Assembly (NCBI GenBank): GCA_023333565.1
Contig: JAJKFH010000643.1
Coordinates: forward strand, 156,989 to 220,988
Reading direction: 5' to 3'
Source: Puffinus mauretanicus
Taxonomy: Eukaryota > Chordata > Aves > Procellariiformes > Procellariidae
DNA length: 64,000 nucleotides
In this document: piece by piece, positions 42,201-50,354 of the stretch
How positions within the stretch are numbered: the first letter of the stretch is position 1
How the letters are laid out: each line of letters begins with the position of its first letter
Made by a program: the position numbers and the translations under genes
Notes under the pieces: generated by a model
What the model saw: the letters and a program-made list of their open reading frames with translations, nothing else
What the model was told of the DNA's origin: nothing
The model's database searches: none

Positions 42201-45200
42201 ACCTGTCATGGTTTTTGCGTACAGAGTTACCTCTGGAGATGGTGGTACACCCGATACCCCAAATTAAGGAAAAATCTAGAAAAATATTAGAAAAGAAAAA
42301 CAAAAACTTGTGCTTTGGACTTTAAGAATATTCTTATTAATCTAATGCACAGAAACTATGGCAAATGTGTCAAAATATGACCTTCCTCTCATTCTGTTAG
42401 AAGAGCTTCATGCAGCAAGTAAGTGGAGATGCTTACATATTTCATGCTTTGCTGCACCGAACCCAACACAACTTTGTCAATGGACAATAATTTAGACCAA
42501 GTTAATCGCAGTATTTGAGATCATAACATCTTTTTCAGAAGTGAAAAAAGGCAGTAAGTTTTCTTTGTCTCCTCGATAACACAAGCATTGGATAAGCATC
42601 AAGTATTGTTTTGTTGTGTTTCCTTGTAGCTAGCTTATTGCTTCATTCTCCACCTAATGCACAAAGGGCAAGGATGACAGTAATGGTTTGAAACTTTATA
42701 CACTAAAAATAGCTTTGTTTGGGTTTTTGGGGGCTAGAACAATCAAAAATGTTTTAACAAAACAAGACATTGGTTTGGCAGAGTATTCACGGTCAGTGAC
42801 TTTGTAGCTCTTTCCTAATCTACAATTCGGCATTAGCTGTCTCTAGGCCCAAAACAGTGAATATGTTTTAGCATTTATAAACGTTATTCTTTACACATCA
42901 TTGACTACTCAGATAAAAAGGAGGACAAGTTTTATTTCTGTTGAATCTTGCCTGAAGGATATACCATAAACAGCTGATGCAGATTACTACCACATCTCCT
43001 GTTTATTTACATCCACCCATTGGTGGATATGCTCCTTGAAAACAGGACTTCTGATCCAGAACTGAAATCTGCAGTGAAGGTTTTATTTGGGATGACAGCG
43101 TTTTGGTAAACTCATCTTCACAGTCCATTAGCCCAGACACAGCTTTACGTAAGGTCAGTGATCACTAAAATTATTTCAGAGTCTTTTGGTTTTGGTTTTA
43201 ATACAAGTTGTCCACAGTTATTGTAGAAGACTTCTGAAAGTGATGTAGAGGGTTTTTTTTTTACCTAGGCGATCTCTTACAGCCTATGGCTACTGAAAGG
43301 AGATGCAATTATATAAAGCAGCGTACTCTTCTCTCCCCCCCAAAAAAAACCCTGCAAGAATAGCACCTACTGATGCCATCACTGGTTGATATCAACCTCT
43401 GGCTCTTGGGCAGGCCACGGGCTGTCTAGCCCACAGATGAGGAGCCCATTATTTGCTCAAAGGAAATGCCGAGATGAAGCAGGAAAGAGGTGAAAGTGGC
43501 TACTGAAACCCCCTGCTTAAAACCTTACTCAAAATTCAAAGACAGACTAACCATTCAAGCAGAAGCTGGTGTTCTTAGAAATGGGAAAGCACCACGAAGT
43601 TCAGAAAGCAGAGGCAGACAGCCGACAGAACAGCGCATACCAGCTCCACTTAAGAACACTGTGTTGCCTAGCACCTACAAGTTGCTCTTTCTGCTCACTT
43701 CTGCCTCCCAAAACCAGAAGAAAACAAAAACAAAACAAGCAAACAAAAACTTTATCCTAAAACTTCAGTCCTGGCAAAGAGCATTTCCCATTGGCAGTAT
43801 CATAACCCCTTTTGTAAAAAAGGATTCCATGGACCCTCACAGAGAGAAGTTCATACCCTTCATACACAAATAATTGCAAAACGTAGGTCAGGAACTGCAC
43901 AGTCCCAAAAGCTAATTTCTTTTCGTCTGACTTTTAACCTGTCTAACTTTTGGAAGATAAATGCTCGGGGAAGTTCCTCCTTTTGATCACCTTCACATCA
44001 TTGCCAATACCTTATAACATCCCCAATAAGAACTTCAATTTTTCTAGGCAACAACAGTAGAAAACTGCAATGTATCTCCAACATTTGTCATTGTCCAAAT
44101 TATAGGAAAGAAAGGAAAAGGAACAAACTGAAGTAAATTTTTATTAAAAAAAACTCATCTAGTTATTGCCTATACCAGGAACTCAAAGGAAAGTGTTTAC
44201 AACATTTATAAACAATTCCAGCTTCCCAGATAATTAACATGTGATTTCACCTCTCTCCAAATTATTTTTTCATGCACTATTGAAATTTCATTTCTGCCTA
44301 AGACTTACTAGCGTTTTCAAAGAAAATAGTCATCCAAGGCTGTGGGTTGGCAATCACAATTACTGGTAAGTCAGCAGAGCTGTCAAGAGTATTGGAACAA
44401 TAACCTCCGTTAAAAACTTACCACAGCTACTTTGTGAACAATGGAAGCCTGCTAGCTCACACCTATCCGTCCATAATGTGAGGAACAATTTTTTTCCAGG
44501 CTTATTAGCAATCCTTTGCTTGCTAACAAAACGCTCATTTAAAGCTGATACTGCACTCTCATTCAGAGTAGTCAAGCCACTGGGCTACCCAGAACTGTCC
44601 TTCCTTTAAAGGCTCTCCTCCTGGAAGCCTTCTGGCACAGGTAGAGGGAAGTTGGTGAGGTTCTGTTTAGATATGGCAGTTCACACTTCCCTAACATAAA
44701 TAAAATTTGCAGAATTGCATCCTGATATAGCAGATGGAAAAAGAAGAAAGGGAAAGGTGGAACAGAGTCCACATACCAATGGTAGAACATTTAGAAATTC
44801 CCCTAATCCTCCCTAACCCACGATCAGGTCATTTAAAGATTCAAAGTATAAGCCCCTGCCTTGTCTTCTCTATATATTGCAGAATTCGAGCAAAATTACC
44901 TCATTAACTTGTTTTTTGTCCAAGTGAAAAACTTGACCAGAACTCGTTGAGGCAATTTCTTCGTAGACCTTGTAACCAATATGATTCCTGTCATCACAGT
45001 CTCCAGTCAGTACAAATACTACCTGTATTTAAAATAAAAAATTTAAAATCATTTGGCACATGATGCAAACTTTAGGAACACATTGCAAAGACAGCATTAA
45101 AGGCATGACAACAAAAGAATTGTATCACTTGGCATGGGTTCATATTACTTTGCATGACGGACAGCCATATTGCACTCACTACTGATGGAAAAGGCAATGA

Positions 45201-48200
45201 AGAAGAAAAGGAACAGACAAGAATCACTCTAGGAGTGATACTCATCTATCAGCACTGGCACTTCACAGAATACTTATTTCAGAACAATATAAAAACATCC
45301 ACATAAGTGGTAAGCTGACCAAGAATACGTACGCTGGCAGAAGGTTCACTTGCTCTATTTAATTCACAACATCGACTAATTTTACCCTTCAATATTGAGA
45401 AAAAAGGACATTAAATACATAAACCAGCTCAGAATGTAAATCCCCTCTGTACCTGTGATTGCTTCTGTTGAATGAGTTGAAGTACTTCATGGGTAAGTCT
45501 ATAATCTTTGGATCGTGCATCAGTAAATACATAGATGAAAGAACCAGGAAGAGAAATTTCTAGAGCGATCTTTATTGCCCCGATGCTCATCTCTGGACAG
45601 TCGCCACCACCCTGTTCACAATTAGAAGAAAAACAAAGGATTTTTCTAAGAAAAAAGAACATACCAAATAAGTTACTTTCTTTTGGGACATTCAAGACAG
45701 ATACTTTCTCAGCTTCTAATAATTTATTCACTTCTTTTATCCTAAGCATTGTATGGTTTCTGCAGAGTGCTGTCACAGACTCACACTCACAAGCAACAGC
45801 TGTAACAATTCCTCAGGGAAAATAAAGTCAAAGGAAGGGTTGTGGTTAGCCCTGAAAATGGCTGGTGTCGTGGTCACTCTTATCTTTTCTGGGAGCACCA
45901 TGTTTTGTTTAGCTCCAGCTCTTGTGACAGCTCCGTTTCCTATACTCACACGCTCCCTTACTGGCTGACAATTTAATTGCTCCGGTAGTATGCAGCAGTC
46001 ATAGGAGGTCATGGTCAGAGACGCAGATGGGAAATGATCTCAGCCAAGCAGTGCTGAGCTCCAGGAGGACCTTTAGATACCAGAACAGCAAGAACTTGAC
46101 CCAGACTTCACACTGCGGGGCAGCCAGTGCAGGGAGCTCAGCAGAGGGGACGCAGGTGATGTGTTCCCAGTGACCTGTGTTGCTAAGTAGGCAGCTGGAG
46201 ATTTTTCAGACCCTGTGTTTAATCAAAATGCTTCCAAGTATGACTTTATTTATATGAAAGGATCGGTTTCTTTTCCTAAATTAAGACTTAGAGGAAAATA
46301 CTGTTTAAACAAAAATTCACTTTAACTTACATAAAAATTAACTTGGCATATTGAAGACAGCACTTTCCAAAGAGCTGAATATGAACTGTAAAACCTGCCG
46401 CTGTAAACAGCAACAGATCTCTGCTCTTTCAAGATTAAATATAAAAGTTACTTCTTTTATTTCTACAATCAACATGCCTTCACGCATACTTATATACAAA
46501 TCTCCACATGCTGGGAAGGAAGAAGAAGAAAAAAGATAATGCAACTGTTGCATCTATTTTTAATTCTTGAGATGCCATCAGAAATTATGGTTTGAGGTTA
46601 AACATTCACACAGATACATAAACCAGAAAAATCCTGGCCCCTCACAGTCCCCCAGTCCTTAAGAATTCCATCTGTCCTCAATGAAATGTTCATGTCAGTA
46701 ACAATTTTTAATTTATCAGTATCTTTAATCCCATTTCAAAGCAAGAATATCAATAAATTTCCCATCTCTTTTAAAGAATAGGTACTTCGCTGTTTTTCTT
46801 TTTATAAGTTAGTCCTTTCTAAATGTAGTCTTACTTTTATGGGAAAAGCAAGTGGTAGACTCCAAACTGCCTGAAATTCAAGAAAGAATTCTCCAAAAAC
46901 ATCTTTGATACACTTCAGAACTTTATCTTGGCAATGCTTGTACAATCCTATGGGACAGATCAGTATATCCAAGCTATTTCTTTCCTGCTCTTGCAAAGTG
47001 AATGTCATCTTCAGCAAAAGACTCTTCCACATAAAGCTTTAATTTGTAGACAAAGTCAAAATAATAGCCAATTTCTACAGACACCTAGTTAGAATAAGAA
47101 AATCTCTATTCCCACTTCAAGTCTACTCGACTATTGTCTCATGTAATATTCTATATGGCAGCATCTATTTTCTACATATAATAGGAAAAGCACTGCTGAG
47201 CTAAATGGTTATTTGAGAACAAGCATCAACTTTTTTATTCTCATAATGTAGAAGACGGATATTCTCAAAAGGCAGCTAGGTAGAACTACAAAACAAAAAT
47301 GTATTAGCTTTCTTAAAAAAAAAAAAAAAAAAAAGAAAATTTTCCTTTAAATGTTTCCTGCCTTTCTCTCCAAATTGCAATTAAGTATGGTTACAATTAC
47401 CTTGTGAAGTTTTCTGGAAAGATAGGGGTGAGTAAAGCTCAGCAAGTCTCATTTTCCATTCAGCTTGGACAGGCACACAGAAATTTAGGTTGTTAGCTCA
47501 GCTCATGTGTACTGTTCACGTTTCTTATGTCTAAAATTAGTATCTGTATAACTATTTACTTAAATGGTATTGTACCCACTTATAAAAGGATAAATTTAGT
47601 ATCTGATTTTAAAAGTGTTATCAACAACTCTTAAAGATGACTATTTTCATTAAGTAAGTTGTCATTTTTCCACTGAGAAATACTGAAATAAGGCCTTTTC
47701 ATGACTTGATGCAAGTGTGTCAGCATCTGTATCTTAGGATCATGTAACACTCAAATTATGTGAATATAGAATCATAGAATCATTAAGGTTTGAAAAGACC
47801 TCTAAGATCATCGAGTCCAACTGTCAACCCAATATACTTTAAAAGATTTTCATATAGACAAGATTTAAGCATATTGCTTACGCAAATAAGTATCCATTGT
47901 GAAAACTGTATTTAATATGAGAATACACAAAACATCTGGCTAACTCTTAAAAAAAAAAAGGCACCAAGAAGCCACTGCTGCCCAAGTACAAGTTATTGCC
48001 ATGCTGTCCATAAGAATGATTCACAGTTAATTACAGATGAAACATAGGCCAAATAGGATCAACTTATGAGGTGTCAAAGGAATACTTCCTTTATCACTTT
48101 GAATGTAAAAGGAACAGGGCCTAGTTTCTTCAGGGAAATGTATACAGACTAATTTTTACCTGATGTCAAATGCCAGCCAAAAGCCTATTTCTAATGTCAC

Positions 48201-49888
48201 GTACAGACCCTGCAAGCATTCTGTGACCAGATGAAGACAAGAGCTGAGCTTATCCTGATGTCCAGGGAGGACAAGTTTTGCAGTATTCCTGGAGAGCATA
48301 TTTTGACCTAATATGTTTTATACATAAGACTCCTTAAAAAAATTTATCTTCACCTTAATTTCAGCTTTGTTCGTTAATGAGAACATTTGCTCTACACCCT
48401 TTTTCAAAATGAACCTACCTTAAAATTTCCCCTACCTCCACAATATTCATTCTTGCATCTTTTAACTGTCTTTCTAGGAAAAATACTAATAACAAACACG
48501 TAGGAAGTGTTCACATTTTCTGGGAGAACTACTGCAAGATAACCTATCAGTCCTGTTCTAATCACTTTTTTAATTTATATTTTGGCCCTTCACCAGTATA
48601 ATGAATGAATGCAAGTCAGTGAAAGTCTTAATTTAGCTGAATGAGCACATCTTGAAAGTAATTACAAAATATGCAATCAATCAGGATTAAAGAAAGAAAT
48701 CTTAAATTCATTGGACAGTTACTTTTAAACAACTTGCTTGGAAATGAAGAGTTTTAAATTCCTAAAAGCTTCATCTAAATCATATACCTTTTAGAAATAG
48801 CTGCAATTATTTTCCAATACAGCTATTTAGAAAACAAAAATTGGAAGGATTTTTAAAGTTTAAATTTCCCTATGAAGGAAAAAAGCATAATAGCTGGCAT
48901 TTTCTGCCTCCTTGAAAATCTACTATAGTTTTCTCTGAAATTCAATCTTTCTGCCAACTTTTAAACTACTCATTCTTCCCTAACTAGCACTATCGGCTTT
49001 CAAACAATCTTCTATTACAGGGATTACACCACGTGCCAGTTTCTAAGGGAGAGTCTGTCTGGCACTACTAACTCCAGCAGGGTTCTCCACAGGTCAGAAG
49101 CATTTTGCTTGATTAGAAGACAAGACAATAGGATCGTATTTTCTTTCAGCAAGGATAACTCCATTCCAATACTTCTCTTTCCTTCAATCACCCAATCCAG
49201 ATGTCATTTGTGGTTCGTTCTCACCCAGGGAAACTCCACCAAGGGAGACACACTGGTGTGCTTGCTCAAAAACTGCCACTTGTCTCCTGAGCACAGCTGA
49301 GGCAATTCACAGGGTTTGCATAAGAGAAAAGTACCCCAGTCAACCCGATGCTTTTGAATCGGTAAGTGCTACCTAAGGCACGGCAGTGAAGGCAGCACCT
49401 AAGTCGTACTTGATGGGTCTTACAGTCCCTTTTGTACGTAAATTAAAGCTAATGAAGGGTTTTCATGGGAAGCAAGTTCCAGAACACAGTAAAACAGTTC
49501 CTAAAAGTGTCTGTGAACAAATGGCAGGGCTAATTAAAATGCAAAATAAATGTTAGCATTATCTAACTATTCTTTCCTGTGTTATTGAACTGAGTGCCCG
49601 TACAATGATGTAAACTAAGACAAAGTAATTAATCCTAACCATGAATTAAGATGACCAGAGAACAGGAAGATGACAGTTTGTGCAGGTAAAGTGACAGAGA
49701 TAAATGGCCTACATCCTGATGAAGCATTGTAGCAGAAACATCAACGTGAGAGGAAAGATTAGAGGGAGGAAAAAGGGCCTTTGCTAGAACCACACAGAAC
49801 ACGAACAAGTTACTCACCTGAACATAAAGTTCCCTGAGTTCAAACTGAAATTTCTTGGGATCTGTGGTTATCGTCACTGGACCAATTT
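11961..49888 (-). CDS. HMCN1: Hemicentin-1 (HMCN1), partial: ten consecutive 5' coding exons
   Basis: This is the overall gene model. Joined from high to low coordinate, ten exons give 1560 nt, about 520 residues, starting and ending in phase 1. The translation closely follows vertebrate hemicentin-1: most of a VWA domain, a beta-rich linker region, then Ig domains 1 and 2. Hemicentins are large secreted matrix proteins involved in basement-membrane linkage and cell-cell attachment. The family then continues with dozens of Ig domains, thrombospondin repeats, a G2F domain and EGF modules, all outside this window. The exon with the signal peptide and first VWA metal-binding loop is also outside, beyond 64000. 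Intron lengths are about 4206, 430, 13169, 1722, 6293, 568, 267, 4165 and 5548 nt. All ten exons are open and unbroken, so this looks like a functional gene. HMCN2 is the alternative; the residue match favours HMCN1. Confidence 0.95.
12518..13870 (+). mobile_element. LTR-like endogenous retrovirus block, decayed
   Basis: The block starts at TGTCCTGGTTTTG, a common start of bird LTRs. It has a TATA-like CATAAAAGG at 13077-13085 and a polyadenylation signal ATTAAA at 13172-13177 followed by a T- and GT-rich stretch. These have the spacing expected of U3, R and U5. TGGGGGC at 13252-13258 resembles the start of a proline-tRNA primer-binding site, though the rest of that site does not match. The GC-rich sequence to about 13870 would then be leader; it includes three copies of CAGCTRCTGGAG near 13282, 13331 and 13363. 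No gag, pol or env coding is visible. Both outer limits are uncertain. The element runs antisense to HMCN1. Confidence 0.5.
15905..16138 (+). mobile_element. CR1 LINE 3' end
   Basis: About 230 bp match the avian CR1 3' region: the stretch around GTGAAATCTCTATCCTCAGG, then TTGGACTAGGTAACTTCCAA, AGGTCCCTCCAGCC and the terminal GATTCTGTGATTC repeat. It is 5'-truncated and diverged, as is usual for bird CR1 copies. It is antisense to HMCN1 and carries no intact coding sequence. Confidence 0.85.
17218..17242. repeat. Short perfect stem-loop
   Basis: TTGCTAGCC and GGCTAGCAA form a 9-bp stem around a 7-nt loop. It lies about 0.54 kb downstream of the exon at 17785 in gene orientation. Confidence 0.6.
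17785..17906 (-). CDS. HMCN1: HMCN1 exon: second half of Ig domain 1
   Basis: This 122-nt exon runs from phase 2 to 1. It completes a lysine codon and then codes for [40 protein letters not shown]. The DEGFYEC motif is the usual D-x-G-x-Y-x-C signature of the Ig F strand, carrying the second disulfide cysteine. The acceptor is TTCCTCCAG before AGAATC; the adjacent second AG would break the frame, so the first is used. The donor is CAG followed by GTGGGT. No long open frame surrounds this exon because it is short; it was found by homology and phase. Confidence 0.93.
17907..22071 (-). other. HMCN1: HMCN1 intron interrupting Ig domain 1
   Basis: This 4165-nt phase-2 intron splits the Ig 1 coding sequence. 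It is AT-rich with a 23-nt A run at 21185-21207, a T-rich then AT-rich run near 20239-20281, an AAAT microsatellite at about 18180-18195, and two imperfect 16-bp direct copies at 19351 and 19372. No gene or clear transposable element is visible. Confidence 0.88.
21185..21207. repeat. Poly(A) tract
   Basis: A run of 23 A. No retrotransposed body is recognisable on its 5' side, so it may be a simple repeat. Confidence 0.9.
22072..22216 (-). CDS. HMCN1: HMCN1 exon: first half of Ig domain 1
   Basis: This 145-nt exon runs from phase 1 to 2. It codes for a split aspartate, then [37 protein letters not shown] and VKLGVDQFF. The cysteine of VPCHVE is the first of the Ig disulfide pair. The tryptophan that normally packs against the disulfide is absent; phenylalanine occupies that region, as I recall it does in mammalian HMCN1. 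The acceptor TTTCTTTAG and donor CAA followed by GTAAGT are good. The other half of this Ig domain is more than 4 kb away at 17785-17906. Confidence 0.95.
22484..22747 (-). CDS. HMCN1: HMCN1 exon: linker-domain body, [14 protein letters not shown] segment
   Basis: This 264-nt exon runs from phase 1 to 1. After a split glycine it codes for [40 protein letters not shown], then [20 protein letters not shown] and [20 protein letters not shown], ending SFSSITP. Two N-glycosylation sequons are visible, NTT and NIS. The acceptor TTTTCTAG and donor CTG followed by GTAAGA are both good. As a symmetrical 1-1 exon it could be gained or lost without changing frame, but its strong similarity to mammalian HMCN1 shows that it is retained. 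It lies between introns of 568 and 267 nt. Confidence 0.96.
22748..23315 (-). other. HMCN1: HMCN1 short intron
   Basis: A 568-nt phase-1 intron. It begins at the weak GTTCGC donor and ends with TTTTTCTAG. No repeat or RNA gene is recognised. The neighbouring 267-nt intron at 22217-22483 is likewise unremarkable. Confidence 0.88.
23316..23436 (-). CDS. HMCN1: HMCN1 exon: [15 protein letters not shown] segment, weak donor
   Basis: This 121-nt exon enters in phase 0 and leaves in phase 1. It codes for [20 protein letters not shown], then [13 protein letters not shown] and SSRPVQ, followed by the first base of a glycine codon. This is one of the most conserved stretches of the hemicentin N-terminal region. 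The acceptor TTGCTTTTTCAG is strong. The donor reads CAAG followed by GTTCGC, which keeps only the GT and little of the GTRAGT consensus. The phase fit with the next exon supports this boundary, and no better donor is visible nearby. Skipping this exon would shift the frame. Confidence 0.93.
27447..27470. repeat. T18A6 homopolymer block
   Basis: Eighteen T followed directly by six A, able to fold on itself over six pairs. It is probably slippage-generated. Confidence 0.85.
27785..27830 (-). mobile_element. CR1 LINE 3' fragment
   Basis: The plus strand reads AGAATAGAATAGTTCAGTTG then GAAGGGACCTA, the reverse complement of the end of a CR1. Only a few tens of bases are recognisable. It is in the same orientation as HMCN1. 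Confidence 0.55.
29730..29836 (-). CDS. HMCN1: HMCN1 exon: linker-domain segment with a possible alternative acceptor
   Basis: This 107-nt exon enters in phase 1 and leaves in phase 0. It codes for [20 protein letters not shown], then [15 protein letters not shown], matching the hemicentin segment whose human form has [17 protein letters not shown]. The acceptor is CTGTTTTTTTTAG before GCAAGC and the donor is AAG followed by GTAAAG. A 48-bp tandem duplication immediately upstream supplies a second acceptor at the same relative position. Using it would start the exon at 29884 and add 16 in-frame codons. The downstream acceptor is the one that keeps the conserved protein length. Confidence 0.94.
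29833..29912. repeat. 48-bp tandem duplication carrying a 3' splice site
   Basis: The first copy begins at 29833 (TTGCCTAAAAAAAACAGGGA) and the second at 29881 (TTGCCTAAAAAAACAGAGTA). The second copy is recognisable to about 29912. On the minus strand each copy gives a pyrimidine tract, an AG and then GCAA. The first copy contains the acceptor of the HMCN1 exon at 29836; the second gives a matching acceptor for an exon start at 29884. Confidence 0.85.
29837..31558 (-). other. HMCN1: HMCN1 intron of about 1.7 kb
   Basis: A phase-1 intron. Besides the duplicated acceptor region at its 3' end, it is ordinary AT-rich sequence with no recognised element. Confidence 0.88.
31559..31730 (-). CDS. 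HMCN1: HMCN1 exon: end of VWA domain and start of the linker domain
   Basis: This 172-nt exon has 57 codons plus one base, phase 0 to 1. It begins [20 protein letters not shown], the last VWA helix, and continues into the beta-rich region [19 protein letters not shown] followed by IEIHDPLG. The acceptor has a good pyrimidine tract ending TTCTAG; the donor is TTAG followed by GTGAAG. Differences from the human protein as I recall it are confined to a few positions, such as TM for EQ before AVNTW. The intron just upstream of the acceptor contains a cluster of short inverted repeats (see findings). Confidence 0.95.
33040..33779 (+). mobile_element. Avian LTR-like repeat, decayed
   Basis: This is a GC-rich island in AT-rich intron. 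From memory, it matches a repeat very common in bird genomes: a GC-rich stretch with GGACTGCAGCCCGTGGGAGA, then GGAAGGAGCGGCAGAGAGAA, a run around GTTGAGCTTGGGAAAGGGGG, AACAAATTAATTTTCCTGAA where the common form has AATAAA, then GACCCAGAAGC, ending TAGCCAAGGCTAACCCTCCACA. That order suggests U3, R and U5 of an LTR read on the plus strand. The 3' end at 33779 is clear; the 5' end is approximate. The apparent minus-strand open frames here are by-products of its base composition. It is antisense to HMCN1. Confidence 0.6.
36040..36081 (-). mobile_element. CR1 LINE 3' fragment
   Basis: The plus strand reads AGAATCATAGAATCATTAAA, the reverse complement of the CR1 terminal repeat, followed by about 20 diverged bases. 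It is very short. Confidence 0.6.
44900..45022 (-). CDS. HMCN1: HMCN1 exon: VWA domain, [11 protein letters not shown] segment
   Basis: This 123-nt exon has 41 codons, phase 0 to 0. It codes for a beta strand ([11 protein letters not shown]), the segment [16 protein letters not shown], and [12 protein letters not shown] near the end of the VWA domain. The acceptor is AATACAG before GTAGTA and the donor GAG is followed by GTAATT. Only 430 nt of intron separates it from the preceding exon, while 13.2 kb separates it from the next. Because it starts and ends in phase 0, skipping it would keep the frame but remove a core strand of the fold. Confidence 0.95.
45023..45452 (-). other. HMCN1: HMCN1 short intron (430 nt)
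   Basis: A phase-0 intron between two VWA exons. Nothing is recognised in it beyond the splice signals. Confidence 0.9.
45453..45611 (-). CDS. HMCN1: HMCN1 exon: VWA core with GGGDCPE and FTDARSKDY
   Basis: This 159-nt exon has 53 codons, phase 0 to 0. It begins with the GGGDCPE loop characteristic of hemicentin-type VWA domains, continues through the helix [13 protein letters not shown], and includes the hydrophobic strand [13 protein letters not shown]. The aspartate of FTDA sits where VWA domains place the third metal-site (MIDAS) residue. The helix [13 protein letters not shown] follows. The acceptor is GAACAG before GGTGGT; the donor is CAG followed by GTACAG, acceptable but not strong. 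At residue level it is nearly identical to mammalian HMCN1, as expected for a constrained domain core. Confidence 0.96.
46055..46168 (-). mobile_element. Possible L2-like LINE reverse-transcriptase remnant
   Basis: Reading the minus strand and allowing frameshifts, the order HIT, then SLHWLP, then VKF-LL, then a YLKVLL-like segment resembles the well-known C-terminal HITPVL-SLHWLP block of L2-type non-LTR retrotransposons. The frame is broken several times, so it is non-functional. A 79-codon open frame on the same strand continues to 45773 but I cannot align it to that family. The resemblance was judged by eye only. Confidence 0.35.
47315..47334. repeat. Poly(A) tract
   Basis: A run of 20 A with no recognisable retrotransposed body beside it. 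Confidence 0.9.
47768..47832 (-). mobile_element. CR1 LINE 3' end
   Basis: The plus strand reads AGAATCATAGAATCATTAAG, then AAAAGACCTCTAAGATCATC and GAGTCCAACTGTCAACCC, an almost textbook reverse complement of the avian CR1 tail. About 65 bp remain. It lies in the same orientation as HMCN1 and is one of the best pieces of evidence that the host is a bird. Confidence 0.9.
49818..49888 (-). CDS. HMCN1: HMCN1 exon (probably exon 2): VWA domain, [10 protein letters not shown] segment
   Basis: This 71-nt exon codes for a glutamate split with the previous exon (two bases here) plus 23 codons running from [10 protein letters not shown] to ELRELYVQ. That matches the hemicentin VWA domain just after its FHDP segment. 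The acceptor reads ATCCTAG before AAATTGG and the donor is CAG followed by GTGAGTA, a strong site. It enters in phase 1 and leaves in phase 0, joining in frame to the exon at 45453-45611. The number exon 2 is inferred from the human gene layout. The upstream exon carrying the signal peptide and DxTGS loop was not found anywhere in 49889-64000. Confidence 0.94.
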
Positions 49889-50335
49889 CTAGGATGAAAG
49901 AAATTGGAAAATATGAGGAAAACACAAAGTTATCAAAAGATGACTTCAAGTGAAGAGCTGTTTCAGATTCATAAAAATCTGGTAGTAAAAAAACAAACTA
50001 AAAGCATTTAACAGAAAGGAATAATTGCGAATGATATACCCAGCACTGAAATCTATGATTCCAAATCTAGTAACTCCAGTATCGTTCCACTATTACCAAT
50101 TTCTAGGTTCCTTAAACATTTATAGGCACATAAAACATTCTATGTTGTGTTTCTTTCACATTTGATTTTGACCAATCCTTTAATTGCTCTTAGTAATCAG
50201 AAGGGAACAAAAATCCCGAAAACAGATGTGGCTGCACCACAAAATAACGTATCTTTCCAGAAACAGTTGTATAGGTAAACGTGAAGGAGAGGCCTCTCTG
50301 AACAGAATACACATACTACCTTTATGACTGATGTT

Positions 50336-50354
50336 AAAAAAAAAAAAAAAAAAA
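50336..50354. repeat. Poly(A) tract
   Basis: A run of 19 A. No element body is recognised. Confidence 0.9.

Larger units (their letters stand above)
31731..44899 (-). other. HMCN1: HMCN1 largest complete intron, about 13.2 kb
   Basis: This phase-0 intron lies inside the VWA coding region. It contains an LTR-like block near 33040-33779, a CR1 scrap at 36040-36081, a 10-bp stem-loop at 42159-42185, and clustered short inverted repeats at 31746-31803 next to its acceptor. Short purine-rich or A-rich runs are scattered throughout. No internal gene is supported. Confidence 0.87.
45612..49817 (-). other. HMCN1: HMCN1 intron of about 4.2 kb
   Basis: A phase-0 intron. It contains a decayed reverse-transcriptase-like scrap (46055-46168) next to a 79-codon open frame (45773-46012), a 20-nt A run at 47315-47334 and a CR1 3' end at 47768-47832. 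The remainder is AT-rich and featureless. Confidence 0.87.

Noticed and set aside
43144..43176. Similarity to the first 35 bases of the window (both contain CGTAAGGTCAGTGA and ACTAAAAT)
   Set aside because: A 14-base exact match between two places in 64 kb is expected by chance, and the similarity does not extend.
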